Shown here: positions 1-5,333 of the stretch, piece by piece
Numbering within the stretch: position 1 is the first letter of the stretch
Layout: each line of letters opens with the position of its first letter
DNA from: Candidatus Hydrogenedentota bacterium
GTDB taxonomy: Bacteria > Hydrogenedentota > Hydrogenedentia > Hydrogenedentales > SCBR16-9
Length of the DNA stretch: 5,839 nt
NCBI GenBank assembly: GCA_007116095.1
Contig: SKJD01000240.1
Coordinates: 1-5,839, forward strand
Direction: 5' to 3'
Program-made: the position numbers and the translations under genes
The notes under the pieces: generated by a model
The model's database searches: none
Seen by the model: the letters and a program-made list of their open reading frames with translations, nothing else
Told to the model about the DNA's origin: nothing

Positions 1-347
1 CCCATGCCGGAACGCCCATTGTGACCTACCACCGGAGCTGGGGGTATTTCGCCGACCGCTTCGAATTGGTTATACTGGATCAGCTTGAACCCAAGCCCGG
101 TATCCCGCCGACCTCCCGGCATCTTGCGGAATTGGCCGCACGTATGGAAGCGCGCAATGTGCCGGTCATCCTGATGGAGCCCTATTATAGCCGCCGTGCA
201 CCGGATTTGATCGCGGATCGCACTGGCGCCACTGTGGTGGAGGTGGGCAACATGGTGGGCTCGGAAGCCGCGGCGACGGATTACCTCGCGATGATCGACA
301 ACATTGTGGCCCGGCTGGGTGATGCCCTGGACGCCACAAGTGATTAG
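1..347 (+). CDS. Metal ABC transporter substrate-binding protein (ZnuA/TroA-like), C-terminal part
   Basis: This is the 3' end of a gene that begins upstream of the window; the open frame runs from base 3 to a TAG at 345-347, about 114 residues. The protein would be the periplasmic metal-capture component feeding the ATPase and permease genes downstream. The sequence shows the second lobe of the TroA/ZnuA fold: a TYHRSWGYFADRF segment, whose His is normally a metal ligand, then the family hallmark EPKPGIPPTSRHLAEL, then an ILMEPYYS strand and a DYLAMIDNIVARL C-terminal helix. In Zn/Mn binding proteins an Asp ligand usually sits just before that last helix; here the matching stretch reads VEVGNMVG, so an Asn seems to take its place. 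The N-terminal lobe, signal peptide and any His-rich loop are not visible. Family assignment is confident; the metal is not determined. Confidence 0.88.
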   Translation, partial: HAGTPIVTYHRSWGYFADRFELVILDQLEPKPGIPPTSRHLAELAARMEARNVPVILMEPYYSRRAPDLIADRTGATVVEVGNMVGSEAAATDYLAMIDNIVARLGDALDATSD

Positions 348-366
348 CTATAGTGTTGAACCATGC

Positions 367-371
367 AAGGG
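367..371 (+). promoter_or_regulatory. Ribosome binding site for the ABC ATPase gene
   Basis: AAGGG lies 5 bases before the ATG at 377. It is the only good Shine-Dalgarno match near the possible starts: the in-frame GTG at 353 and the ATG at 443 have none. This is the reason for choosing 377. Confidence 0.5.
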
Positions 372-376
372 TGTAT

Positions 377-1192
377 ATGTCTGCTGATACGACCCTGATT
401 CCCCTGGAATCACAAAAAAATACCCACGACACGGCTGTGAAAATGGCCGTGTCGTGTTCACATGTCTGTTTGGGCTACAGTGGCGAGTGGGTGTTGGAAA
501 ACGTTTATCTGGAGATTCCGGAAGGCTGTTTCCTCCCCTTTGTCGGGCCGAACGGTGGCGGTAAAACTACCCTGTTGCGGGGTCTGTTGGGGCTCCTACG
601 ACCGGAATGCGGCCAGATTGTTTATGGCCGGCCAGACCTGCAACTGGGCTATGTGCCGCAGCAGAAAAGCATCGACCCGCTCTTTCCAATTACGGTCGAA
701 CAGATCGTGACCATGGGCTTTTATCGCAGCCTGGGATGGTGGCGGCGTCCTAACAAGGCGCAGCGAAAGGCGGTCCATGCCGTGCTGGAGGAAGTGGGGC
801 TGGCGGTTCATGCGAACAAGAATTATCGGGATCTCTCCGGCGGCATGAAACAGAAGGCGCTGATCGCCCGGGCGCTGGTCTCGGGGGCGGACGTGCTCAT
901 TCTGGACGAGCCGACCTCGGAACTCGATGCGCCCTCCGAGCGGGAGGTCATTGGGCAGTTATTCCGCCTCTGTCAGGAACAGGGCAAGACCATCCTCATC
1001 GCCTGTCACGGCATCCAGCTCGCGGTAACCCTGGCGGAGCAGGTCTGTCTGGTGGACCGTGGCCAGGCCAGCATTGTCAGCGCTGAGGCCGCCCGCCAAT
1101 TCACCTCCATGGACCTCCACATCGAGAGCGTGCCCCATGTAGCGCATCACCACGACAACGCACCGTTGGCCAGGCGATATCAGGATGGATGA
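377..1192 (+). CDS. Metal ABC transporter ATP-binding protein (ZnuC/MntB-like)
   Basis: This cytoplasmic ATPase powers the metal importer. From the ATG at 377 it has 271 residues. Motifs, numbered from that Met: Walker A GPNGGGKTT at 57-65, Q-loop VPQQ around 93-96, signature LSGGMKQ at 153-159, Walker B VLILDEP at 173-179 and the switch His (ACHG) at 211. All catalytic residues are present. The C-terminus is His-rich (HVAHHH, about 255-259), which may or may not bind metal. The start is uncertain. Most family members place Walker A about 35 residues in, which would fit the ATG at 443, but that codon has no ribosome binding site and lies in the loop of a strong inverted repeat. Starting at 377 gives a 22-residue N-terminal extension; a GTG at 353 would add 8 more residues. 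The gene follows the binding-protein gene by 29 bases and overlaps the permease gene by 8, so co-transcription and translational coupling are likely. Zn, Mn or Fe cannot be told apart from this subunit. Confidence 0.93.
   Translation: MSADTTLIPLESQKNTHDTAVKMAVSCSHVCLGYSGEWVLENVYLEIPEGCFLPFVGPNGGGKTTLLRGLLGLLRPECGQIVYGRPDLQLGYVPQQKSIDPLFPITVEQIVTMGFYRSLGWWRRPNKAQRKAVHAVLEEVGLAVHANKNYRDLSGGMKQKALIARALVSGADVLILDEPTSELDAPSEREVIGQLFRLCQEQGKTILIACHGIQLAVTLAEQVCLVDRGQASIVSAEAARQFTSMDLHIESVPHVAHHHDNAPLARRYQDG
414..456 (-). terminator. Perfect 11-bp inverted repeat plus A7/T7 tract; possible antisense-strand terminator or 5' hairpin
   Basis: CACGACACGGC (425-435) and GCCGTGTCGTG (446-456) are exact reverse complements separated by a 10-base loop (436-445). 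On the - strand the stem is followed, after a 4-base spacer, by seven T (414-420), giving the shape of an intrinsic terminator for leftward transcription. On the + strand no T-run follows, so it should not stop the importer mRNA. The loop contains the ATG at 443, a possible alternative start of the ATPase gene, so in the sense mRNA the hairpin could instead affect translation. The structure is seen directly; either role is inference. Confidence 0.45.
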
Positions 1193-2042
1193 TATCGCCG
1201 TACTGCTGGATGTCTTTCCCTACGCAATTGCCGGGGGGTTGCTCATCGCCGTGGTGTGCTCGGCGCTGGGTGTCTTTGTGGTGCTCAAGCGCGTCGTCTT
1301 CATCGGCATTGCCCTGTCCCAGGCGGCCGCAGCGGGGATTGCCCTGTCCTTCGTCTTTCACCTGCCGCCGATGCTGGGCGCCGGGCTGTTGAGCCTGGTG
1401 ACAGTCACGCTGCTAGCCTACCCCTACGAATCGCGCCGCGTGCCCCGCGATGCCGTATTGGGGGCGGTTTTTGTAACCGCCTCCGCCCTGAGCATCCTGA
1501 TAGTCTCGAAGAGCGGCTTTGGTTTGACGGAAGTGCAGTCCCTGCTCTACGGTGACCTCATTGTCACGAGTGAGCGGGACTTCTGGATTATGCTGTTTAC
1601 CCTGGGGCCGGTCTTGATCTGCTTCCTCGTTTTCCTGCGACCGATCTTGTTTACCTTTCTCGACCGCGATCAGGCCCGGGTGATTGGCTTGCGGGCAGGC
1701 GTCTGGGAAATCGTCTTCTTTTACCTGCTTGGCATCGCCACCTCGGGAGCTTCCAAGGTTGGCGGTTCGCTGCTTGTCTTCTGCTACCTGACCATTCCTG
1801 CGATGATCGGGCTGCTGCTCTGCAACCGCCTCTGGAAGGTGATGGTGGTGAGCATCGTTGTCGCGGCCATGGCGACGCTGGTGGGCCTCTACCTCTCCTA
1901 CATGTCCGACTTCCCGACCAACCAGACCATTATCGTGCTGCACACGGCGGTGTTGCTACTCGCCTCTGGCTACCGCCTCAGCATTCCCCTGATCCTTCGC
2001 ATCCGCCATCACATCAAAGAGCGCCGCCTACACCGGCAATGA
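1185..2042 (+). CDS. Metal ABC transporter permease, ABC-3 family (ZnuB/MntC-like)
   Basis: This inner-membrane channel subunit of the importer has 285 residues, the usual family length. The sequence is strongly hydrophobic, with about eight or nine membrane segments at roughly 12-34, 40-58, 63-79, 90-107, 132-150, 174-188, 192-212, 218-238 and 247-262, and a basic C-terminal tail (RIRHHIKERRLHR). Family landmarks include VLKRVVFIGIALSQ (33-46), a LYGD turn (121-124) and GGSLLVFCYLTIPA (193-206), which matches the conserved GxxLVxxLLxxPA-type segment of ABC-3 permeases. Zn/Mn permeases usually have GD..(3)..H in the first of these landmarks; here those places are Ile42 and Gln46. The start ATG overlaps the end of the ATPase gene by 8 bases. 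A second ATG at 1189 is out of frame. It is probably the last gene of the importer operon, because the next gene faces it. Confidence 0.92.
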   Translation: MDDIAVLLDVFPYAIAGGLLIAVVCSALGVFVVLKRVVFIGIALSQAAAAGIALSFVFHLPPMLGAGLLSLVTVTLLAYPYESRRVPRDAVLGAVFVTASALSILIVSKSGFGLTEVQSLLYGDLIVTSERDFWIMLFTLGPVLICFLVFLRPILFTFLDRDQARVIGLRAGVWEIVFFYLLGIATSGASKVGGSLLVFCYLTIPAMIGLLLCNRLWKVMVVSIVVAAMATLVGLYLSYMSDFPTNQTIIVLHTAVLLLASGYRLSIPLILRIRHHIKERRLHRQ

Positions 2043-2107
2043 GGCGGTGGTGTGGAACTGTGTCTGGAAATGCTCCCCACTCCCTCCCCAGGTGGCGTAA
2101 GCTACGC
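2043..2107. other. Convergent intergenic region with a small inverted repeat
   Basis: The importer operon and the leftward mrp gene converge here, leaving about 65 bases. GGCGTA (2094-2099) and TACGCC (2103-2108) form a 6-bp stem with a 3-base loop that overlaps the mrp stop codon. CTGGAAA (2064-2070) and TTTCCAG (2113-2119) could form an outer stem. Neither strand has a T-run after the stem, so this is at best a weak or factor-assisted bidirectional terminator. Confidence 0.3.
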
Positions 2108-3418
2108 CTATGTTTCCAGGCCGGCGACTTTACGCAGGTGTTGCCAGGAGAAGATGCCAGAGCTGTGGTTGTCGGACCAATTTATACCCACGGCGTAGTT
2201 GCCCAAGGGCTGGATGGATTCGACCTGAATGTCTTCCGGGATGGTCTGCGGATTAAGAATGGGGGCGTTGGTGAATTCATCCACACAGAGGGCACATTGG
2301 CAGGAGGCGCGTAGGGTCTTGTTCGGGATGCGGCTTTCTGTGCCGTCCGGCCATTCGATGTGGACCTTGCCCTTTTCCGGGGTGACAATCGGCTTTTGGT
2401 CGCCTTCGATGCGCCGCATGCCCACCTGCCGATGGAGCTGATCGGCCATCTCGGCAAAGGCAGGGTAGTCCTGGCCAGCGCTTTTCTCGGCAGCTTCCTG
2501 CAGGCCGGGTAGCAGCGGTAGCTCTGCCAATACACCCAGCCCGAAGCGCTCCTGCAAGGTGTGGGTACTGCTGCCGAAGATATAGTGCTTCTTGTCGCAC
2601 TGGTCACAGACAAAGTAAGCCATATTTTCGACAATGCCCAGGACCGGCACATTCACGGACTCGAACATGTGGATGCCGCGGGCGACGTCGACCAGGGAAA
2701 GCGCCTGGGGGGTGGTCACGATCACCGCGCCGTCCAGGGCCGCCTGTTGTACGAGCGTCAACTGGATGTCGCCGGTGCCGGGGGGCATGTCGATGAGGAG
2801 GTAGTCCAGTTCGCCCCAGTCAGTCTGGCGCAGGATTTGCATGGTGTAGTTCGAGACCATCGGCCCGCGCATGACAGCGGGCTTGTCGCCCATGAGATAG
2901 CCCAGGGACATGGTTTTAAGACCGTCCACCACGACCGGCTGGATGCGCTCGTTTTGCATGTAGACCTGCGGGCGCGGATCGCGCATGAGGGTCGGCAGCG
3001 AGGGGCCGTAGATGTCGATGTCGAGCAGGCCGACGCGCAGGCCTTCGCGTTGCATGGCCCGGGCCAGGAAGGCTGCCACGGTGGATTTGCCTACGCCGCC
3101 CTTGCAGGAAGATATGGCGACGACGGTATCGACGTTATCCAGCGTATTGATCTGCGGGCCGGGCTTGGTTTTGGGCGCCATCGCGCTCATGGTGACTTTC
3201 ACCGAAGTGACGCCGGGCAATTGGGCGACCGCCGCCTCGCATTCGGCTTTGAACTTGTCCTTGACCGGACAGGCCGGGGTGGTCAGTTCGACGGTGAAGG
3301 CGATGTCGCCTTCGTCAATTTTCAGGTTCTTGATAAAACCCAGGCTGACAATGTCCCGTCCGAGGTCCGGATCGATGATGTGCCGCATGGCGTCTAAAAC
3401 GTGTGTTTCCGTAAGCAT
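2108..3418 (-). CDS. mrp: Mrp/ApbC-type Fe-S carrier P-loop ATPase with MIP18 and DUF971 domains (HCF101-like)
   Basis: A cytoplasmic protein of 436 residues predicted to bind ATP and carry or insert iron-sulfur clusters into target proteins. Domains in order: a MIP18/DUF59 domain at about 1-80, with DPDLGRDIVSLGF and the TTPACPVKD loop (Cys50); an Mrp/NBP35 ATPase at about 95-340, with deviant Walker A CKGGVGKST (105-113), DIDIYGPS (133-140), DMPPGTGD (210-217) and the CDQC cluster-binding pair (271-274); and a DUF971 domain at about 350-430, with LRASCQCALC (Cys373, 375, 378) and the closing SGIFSWQHLRKV. This order matches plant chloroplast HCF101; E. coli Mrp/ApbC is shorter and lacks DUF971. 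An in-frame ATG at 3481 would add 21 residues unlike the family, so the ATG at 3418, directly before the MIP18 domain, is preferred. Its AGGAG (3433-3437) is 14 bases upstream, which is long. It is the last gene of the leftward block, 143 bases after the SpoIIAA-like gene. Confidence 0.95.
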   Translation of the reverse strand: MLTETHVLDAMRHIIDPDLGRDIVSLGFIKNLKIDEGDIAFTVELTTPACPVKDKFKAECEAAVAQLPGVTSVKVTMSAMAPKTKPGPQINTLDNVDTVVAISSCKGGVGKSTVAAFLARAMQREGLRVGLLDIDIYGPSLPTLMRDPRPQVYMQNERIQPVVVDGLKTMSLGYLMGDKPAVMRGPMVSNYTMQILRQTDWGELDYLLIDMPPGTGDIQLTLVQQAALDGAVIVTTPQALSLVDVARGIHMFESVNVPVLGIVENMAYFVCDQCDKKHYIFGSSTHTLQERFGLGVLAELPLLPGLQEAAEKSAGQDYPAFAEMADQLHRQVGMRRIEGDQKPIVTPEKGKVHIEWPDGTESRIPNKTLRASCQCALCVDEFTNAPILNPQTIPEDIQVESIQPLGNYAVGINWSDNHSSGIFSWQHLRKVAGLET

Positions 3419-3474
3419 AATCTTATGTAAAACTCCTGCTATGCGCGGGTTGGATAGGAATAAAGCAGGGACCC

Positions 3475-3496
3475 AGGACAAAGCAACGCCTGTCCT
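3475..3496 (-). repeat. Inverted repeat upstream of mrp
   Basis: AGGACA (3475-3480) and TGTCCT (3491-3496) are exact reverse complements around a 10-base loop, about 57 bases upstream of the mrp start. It could be an operator or an mRNA leader hairpin. A 6-bp repeat can also arise by chance, and no regulator is recognised. Confidence 0.25.
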
Positions 3497-3561
3497 TTCA
3501 AGCCCCTTACATCATACACAAGACGATGCGTACACAGCGAACCCGGGGGAGACGGGAGGGC

Positions 3562-3957
3562 TTAGTCCTTGGGGATGTTCGTCGAATCAATGTGCTTCTC
3601 GCCTTCACGAATCCAGGTCCAGGCCGTTTCGATTTGATCCGGTTGGAAAAGCCGGGCTTCTTCGTGGACGAAAACCTGGGAGACCTTAATTATCCACTTT
3701 AACCACTCCTGGTCGCCCACCAGCGCGGCCCGATGCACCTCGCGAAAGTATTTCAGATTGAACTGGGCGTCTTCCCAAACCGCGCCTAGGGCCATCCCTT
3801 CCACATTGTCGAATATCAGTAGCAAGTTCAGGCCGTTCCAGATTTGGATCGTGCGTTCCAATTGGGGAATGATGCTGATATAGTCCTCGCGGATGATCTT
3901 GCCGGAGATGCGCAGGGCGACACATTTTCCGGTGGACTCTTCAAGTATTTCGATCAT
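3562..3957 (-). CDS. SpoIIAA-like (STAS-fold) protein
   Basis: A small, soluble, probably cytoplasmic protein of 131 residues with no signal peptide or membrane helix. It matches the SpoIIAA-like family (PF11964): N-terminal beta strands with VALRISGKIIREDY (about 13-26), IPQLERTI (30-37), a LLLIFDNVEG strand and turn (45-54), WEDAQFNLKYFREVHRAALVGD (61-82) and a C-terminal FQPDQIETAWTWI (104-116). The family resembles anti-sigma-factor antagonists in fold, but its members generally lack a proven partner-switching role, and their biological function is unclear. The longer frame up to 4068 adds 37 residues of low plausibility. The ATG at 3957 is chosen because AAGGA (3968-3972) lies 10 bases upstream and the family's normal N-terminus (MIEIL) starts there. 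It sits between a membrane-transport cluster and mrp, with gaps of about 140 bases on each side, so it may be transcribed alone. Confidence 0.85.
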   Translation of the reverse strand: MIEILEESTGKCVALRISGKIIREDYISIIPQLERTIQIWNGLNLLLIFDNVEGMALGAVWEDAQFNLKYFREVHRAALVGDQEWLKWIIKVSQVFVHEEARLFQPDQIETAWTWIREGEKHIDSTNIPKD

Positions 3958-4098
3958 GGGATGGTGTTCCTTGTGTGGTCGCGGGATGTCAGTTATTCGG
4001 AGTCTTTGCTGTGAACATGGGGGGTGAAATTTGCTGCAATTGTGTTCCCCCTGGATAAAATGGCTCACCGAACGTCGATTCCATTATTTGGACTCGGG
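3958..4098 (-). other. Upstream region of the SpoIIAA-like gene
   Basis: A 141-base gap between the 216-aa gene and the SpoIIAA-like gene. Apart from the ribosome binding site at 3968-3972 I see no convincing promoter hexamer pair or terminator. The leftward frame continues through much of it, but the encoded residues do not look like part of the SpoIIAA family. Confidence 0.3.
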
Positions 4099-4749
4099 TT
4101 AGTACTTCCGGGTTGATGCATGTGCGGCGGTGAAGGCGTCAAGCATGCCGACTTTTGTGCGGTTGCCACCGGGCTGGGCGGTAACCGCATCCATAAGACG
4201 CAAATCCAGGTACCGTTTTTTCTGGATGTAGATCACCCAGAAAGGCCAGTAGATTAGGCGGCTATCCGCAACGGTTTGGGGCATGGGTTTGGAGCCTCTG
4301 CTGCGTTGGCGCATGACGGTGTGCAGGAGTTCCTGATAGGCGCGGGATTCGGCCTCTTGCGGCGCCATGCGCGGGGGGAAGTGCTCTCCGGGCGGCAGGC
4401 CGTCTTCGATGGGGCTTTCAAAGGAAACGATGGCGAAGGAGCCGGACCAACTGTCCACGGTCGTGTCGAGGGTGCTCTCCTCACCCCGGGCCGTCATTAC
4501 GATGCGAACATGGTAGAACGGCATCCAGAGACATTCCTGCTTGCGGGGCTGCGCCTTCAGGTGGGGATCGTTCAGCCGCAGGGCATGCCAGAAGCGGGCC
4601 AGCCTGGGGAACTTCGGCGCGCTGAGCAGCTCCCGCGCCCGTTCTGGCGTCACCACCGGCGTCATATGTTCCACCGGGAGTGTCTCGTAAGCGGATGCCG
4701 CTTCCGTCATGCGGGCGCCATGATGGTCCTGCCGTGCGCTCAGCATCAT
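4099..4749 (-). CDS. Uncharacterised protein with an internal WxPF repeat
   Basis: A 216-residue protein that I do not recognise by name. It has no signal peptide or clear membrane helix and looks soluble. Two stretches resemble each other: LWMPFYHVRIV followed by LDTTVDSWSG (about 74-84 and 94-103), and YWPFWVIYI followed by LDLRLMDAVTAQPGG (about 167-175 and 181-195). Both follow a pattern of aromatic-x-Pro-Phe-aromatic, a beta strand, then a Leu-Asp strand ending in an Asp-containing turn, which suggests a duplicated beta module. Between them lies a helical, charged segment (about 128-152). The start ATG ATG at 4749/4746 directly abuts the TAA of the 73-aa membrane protein gene, so translation is probably coupled; an ATG at 4710 (MTEAAS) is an alternative. 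Its position implies a role linked to the symporter and small membrane proteins, but the function is unknown. Confidence 0.75.
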   Translation of the reverse strand: MMLSARQDHHGARMTEAASAYETLPVEHMTPVVTPERARELLSAPKFPRLARFWHALRLNDPHLKAQPRKQECLWMPFYHVRIVMTARGEESTLDTTVDSWSGSFAIVSFESPIEDGLPPGEHFPPRMAPQEAESRAYQELLHTVMRQRSRGSKPMPQTVADSRLIYWPFWVIYIQKKRYLDLRLMDAVTAQPGGNRTKVGMLDAFTAAHASTRKY

Positions 4750-4971
4750 TTAATGAGTCAGGCGTTTGCCACGCAGATAAAATCCGATGCCCACCCCGAG
4801 GAGTATCAGGCCGCTTAAAAAGTTAATGCCCATGGCGAATGGCATCCCGGCCCAAAAAGTGGCGAGCAACACGGGAAGCGAAAGAATGCCCATGAACAAT
4901 CCAAGCATCTTCATGGTTTCTGCGTCCCGGTTTTTGTGGTCGGGTGTCTGCTTCTGATCATCGGAGGTCAT
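4750..4971 (-). CDS. Small two-helix membrane protein, 73 aa
   Basis: A hydrophilic, charged N-terminus (residues 1-20, rich in Asp, Gln and Lys) is followed by two predicted membrane helices at about 21-41 (MLGLFMGILSLPVLLATFWAG) and 46-66, joined by a short loop, and a basic tail (RGKRLTH). No named family is recognised. The ATG at 4971 is chosen over one at 5001 because GAGG (4981-4984), within AGAGGAAA, lies 9 bases upstream; the upstream ATG would only add 10 polar residues. Its stop codon abuts the start of the 216-aa gene, and it lies 83 bases after the 92-aa membrane gene. By context it may be an accessory subunit or regulator of the neighbouring symporter, or a general membrane protein; this is inference only. 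Confidence 0.72.
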   Translation of the reverse strand: MTSDDQKQTPDHKNRDAETMKMLGLFMGILSLPVLLATFWAGMPFAMGINFLSGLILLGVGIGFYLRGKRLTH

Positions 4972-5034
4972 ACTCAGTTTCCTCTTCCCATGTAAAACCA
5001 ATCTCTACAGTCGGTCAATCCCATGTGATACGCG

Positions 5035-5049
5035 CCATACGCGGTATGG
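5035..5049 (-). repeat. Short hairpin between the two small membrane protein genes
   Basis: CCATAC (5035-5040) and GTATGG (5044-5049) form a perfect 6-bp stem with a GCG loop, just after the stop of the 92-aa gene in the leftward direction. No T-run follows, so it is more likely an mRNA-processing or stability hairpin, or a weak terminator, than a strong stop. Confidence 0.3.
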
Positions 5050-5054
5050 ACAGC

Positions 5055-5333
5055 CTAAAAAATGATGTATATCAATATATGGGGCAACATGGACAAGATG
5101 GTCCATACCCGCAGATCATACAGGATTCCCTGCCGTGGCGCATCCAGATTAACGTATTCCTTCCGCAAGGTCCACACCCAAAGGATGGCGCCGAGAAAGA
5201 GAAGGACGGCGGCCAGGGTCCACCAGAAGGGGCCGATGTGCAGAAAAATATCGTTGATCGGATGAAAAATCCGCTGGAAGAATCCACGGAATGTAGCGTC
5301 AATGCCTGCGGAAATGCGACTTGCCAGGTTCAT
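5055..5333 (-). CDS. Small membrane protein associated with sodium:solute symporter, 92 aa
   Basis: A 92-residue protein with an amphipathic N-terminal region (MNLASRISAGIDATF, rich in Phe and Arg to about 25) and two membrane helices at about 36-55 (FWWTLAAVLLFLGAILWVWTL) and 76-92 (VWTILSMLPHILIYIIF). The loop between them is polar and charged (RKEYVNLDAPRQGILYDLR). The start overlaps the symporter stop by 4 bases (ATGA), and AAAGGAG at 5340-5346 lies 6 bases upstream, so start and coupling are well supported. Small two-helix proteins encoded next to SSS transporters are known (for example the DUF4212 small subunit and YhdT next to PanF), but this sequence does not look like those families to me. 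A role as a small subunit of the symporter is the natural inference. Confidence 0.8.
   Translation of the reverse strand: MNLASRISAGIDATFRGFFQRIFHPINDIFLHIGPFWWTLAAVLLFLGAILWVWTLRKEYVNLDAPRQGILYDLRVWTILSMLPHILIYIIF

Noticed and set aside
415..421. A AAA AAT heptamer in frame just before the hairpin, resembling a -1 ribosomal frameshift site
   Set aside because: The stem starts only 3 bases after it, there is no upstream Shine-Dalgarno stimulator, and the -1 frame ends at about 563, giving only a short product without the ATPase motifs.
1413..1943. 176-codon - strand frame inside the permease gene
   Set aside because: It is antisense to the ABC-3 permease; its product is a low-complexity charged sequence with no family resemblance.
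2025..2046. CCGCC/GGCGG pairing around the permease stop as a terminator
   Set aside because: Only five base pairs with a 14-base loop and no T-run.
2561..3397. Long open frame (278 codons) on the + strand opposite mrp
   Set aside because: It is the antisense of a well-conserved Mrp ATPase, rich in His, Asp, Gly and Val as expected of a shadow frame in GC-rich DNA, and has no recognisable domain.
3511..3516. TATGAT on the - strand upstream of mrp as a -10 box
   Set aside because: Good hexamer, but no acceptable -35 box at 16-18 bases and no extended -10; could be real but is not supportable alone.
3958..4068. N-terminal extension of the SpoIIAA-like protein to an ATG at 4068
   Set aside because: The added 37 residues do not resemble the family, and the downstream ATG at 3957 has a ribosome binding site and the expected N-terminus.
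4990..5018. TTGACC - 17 bases - TTACAT on the - strand, a possible promoter before the 73-aa gene
   Set aside because: The -35 box is good but the -10 matches only 3 of 6, and the predicted transcript start near 4983 would cut into the ribosome binding site.
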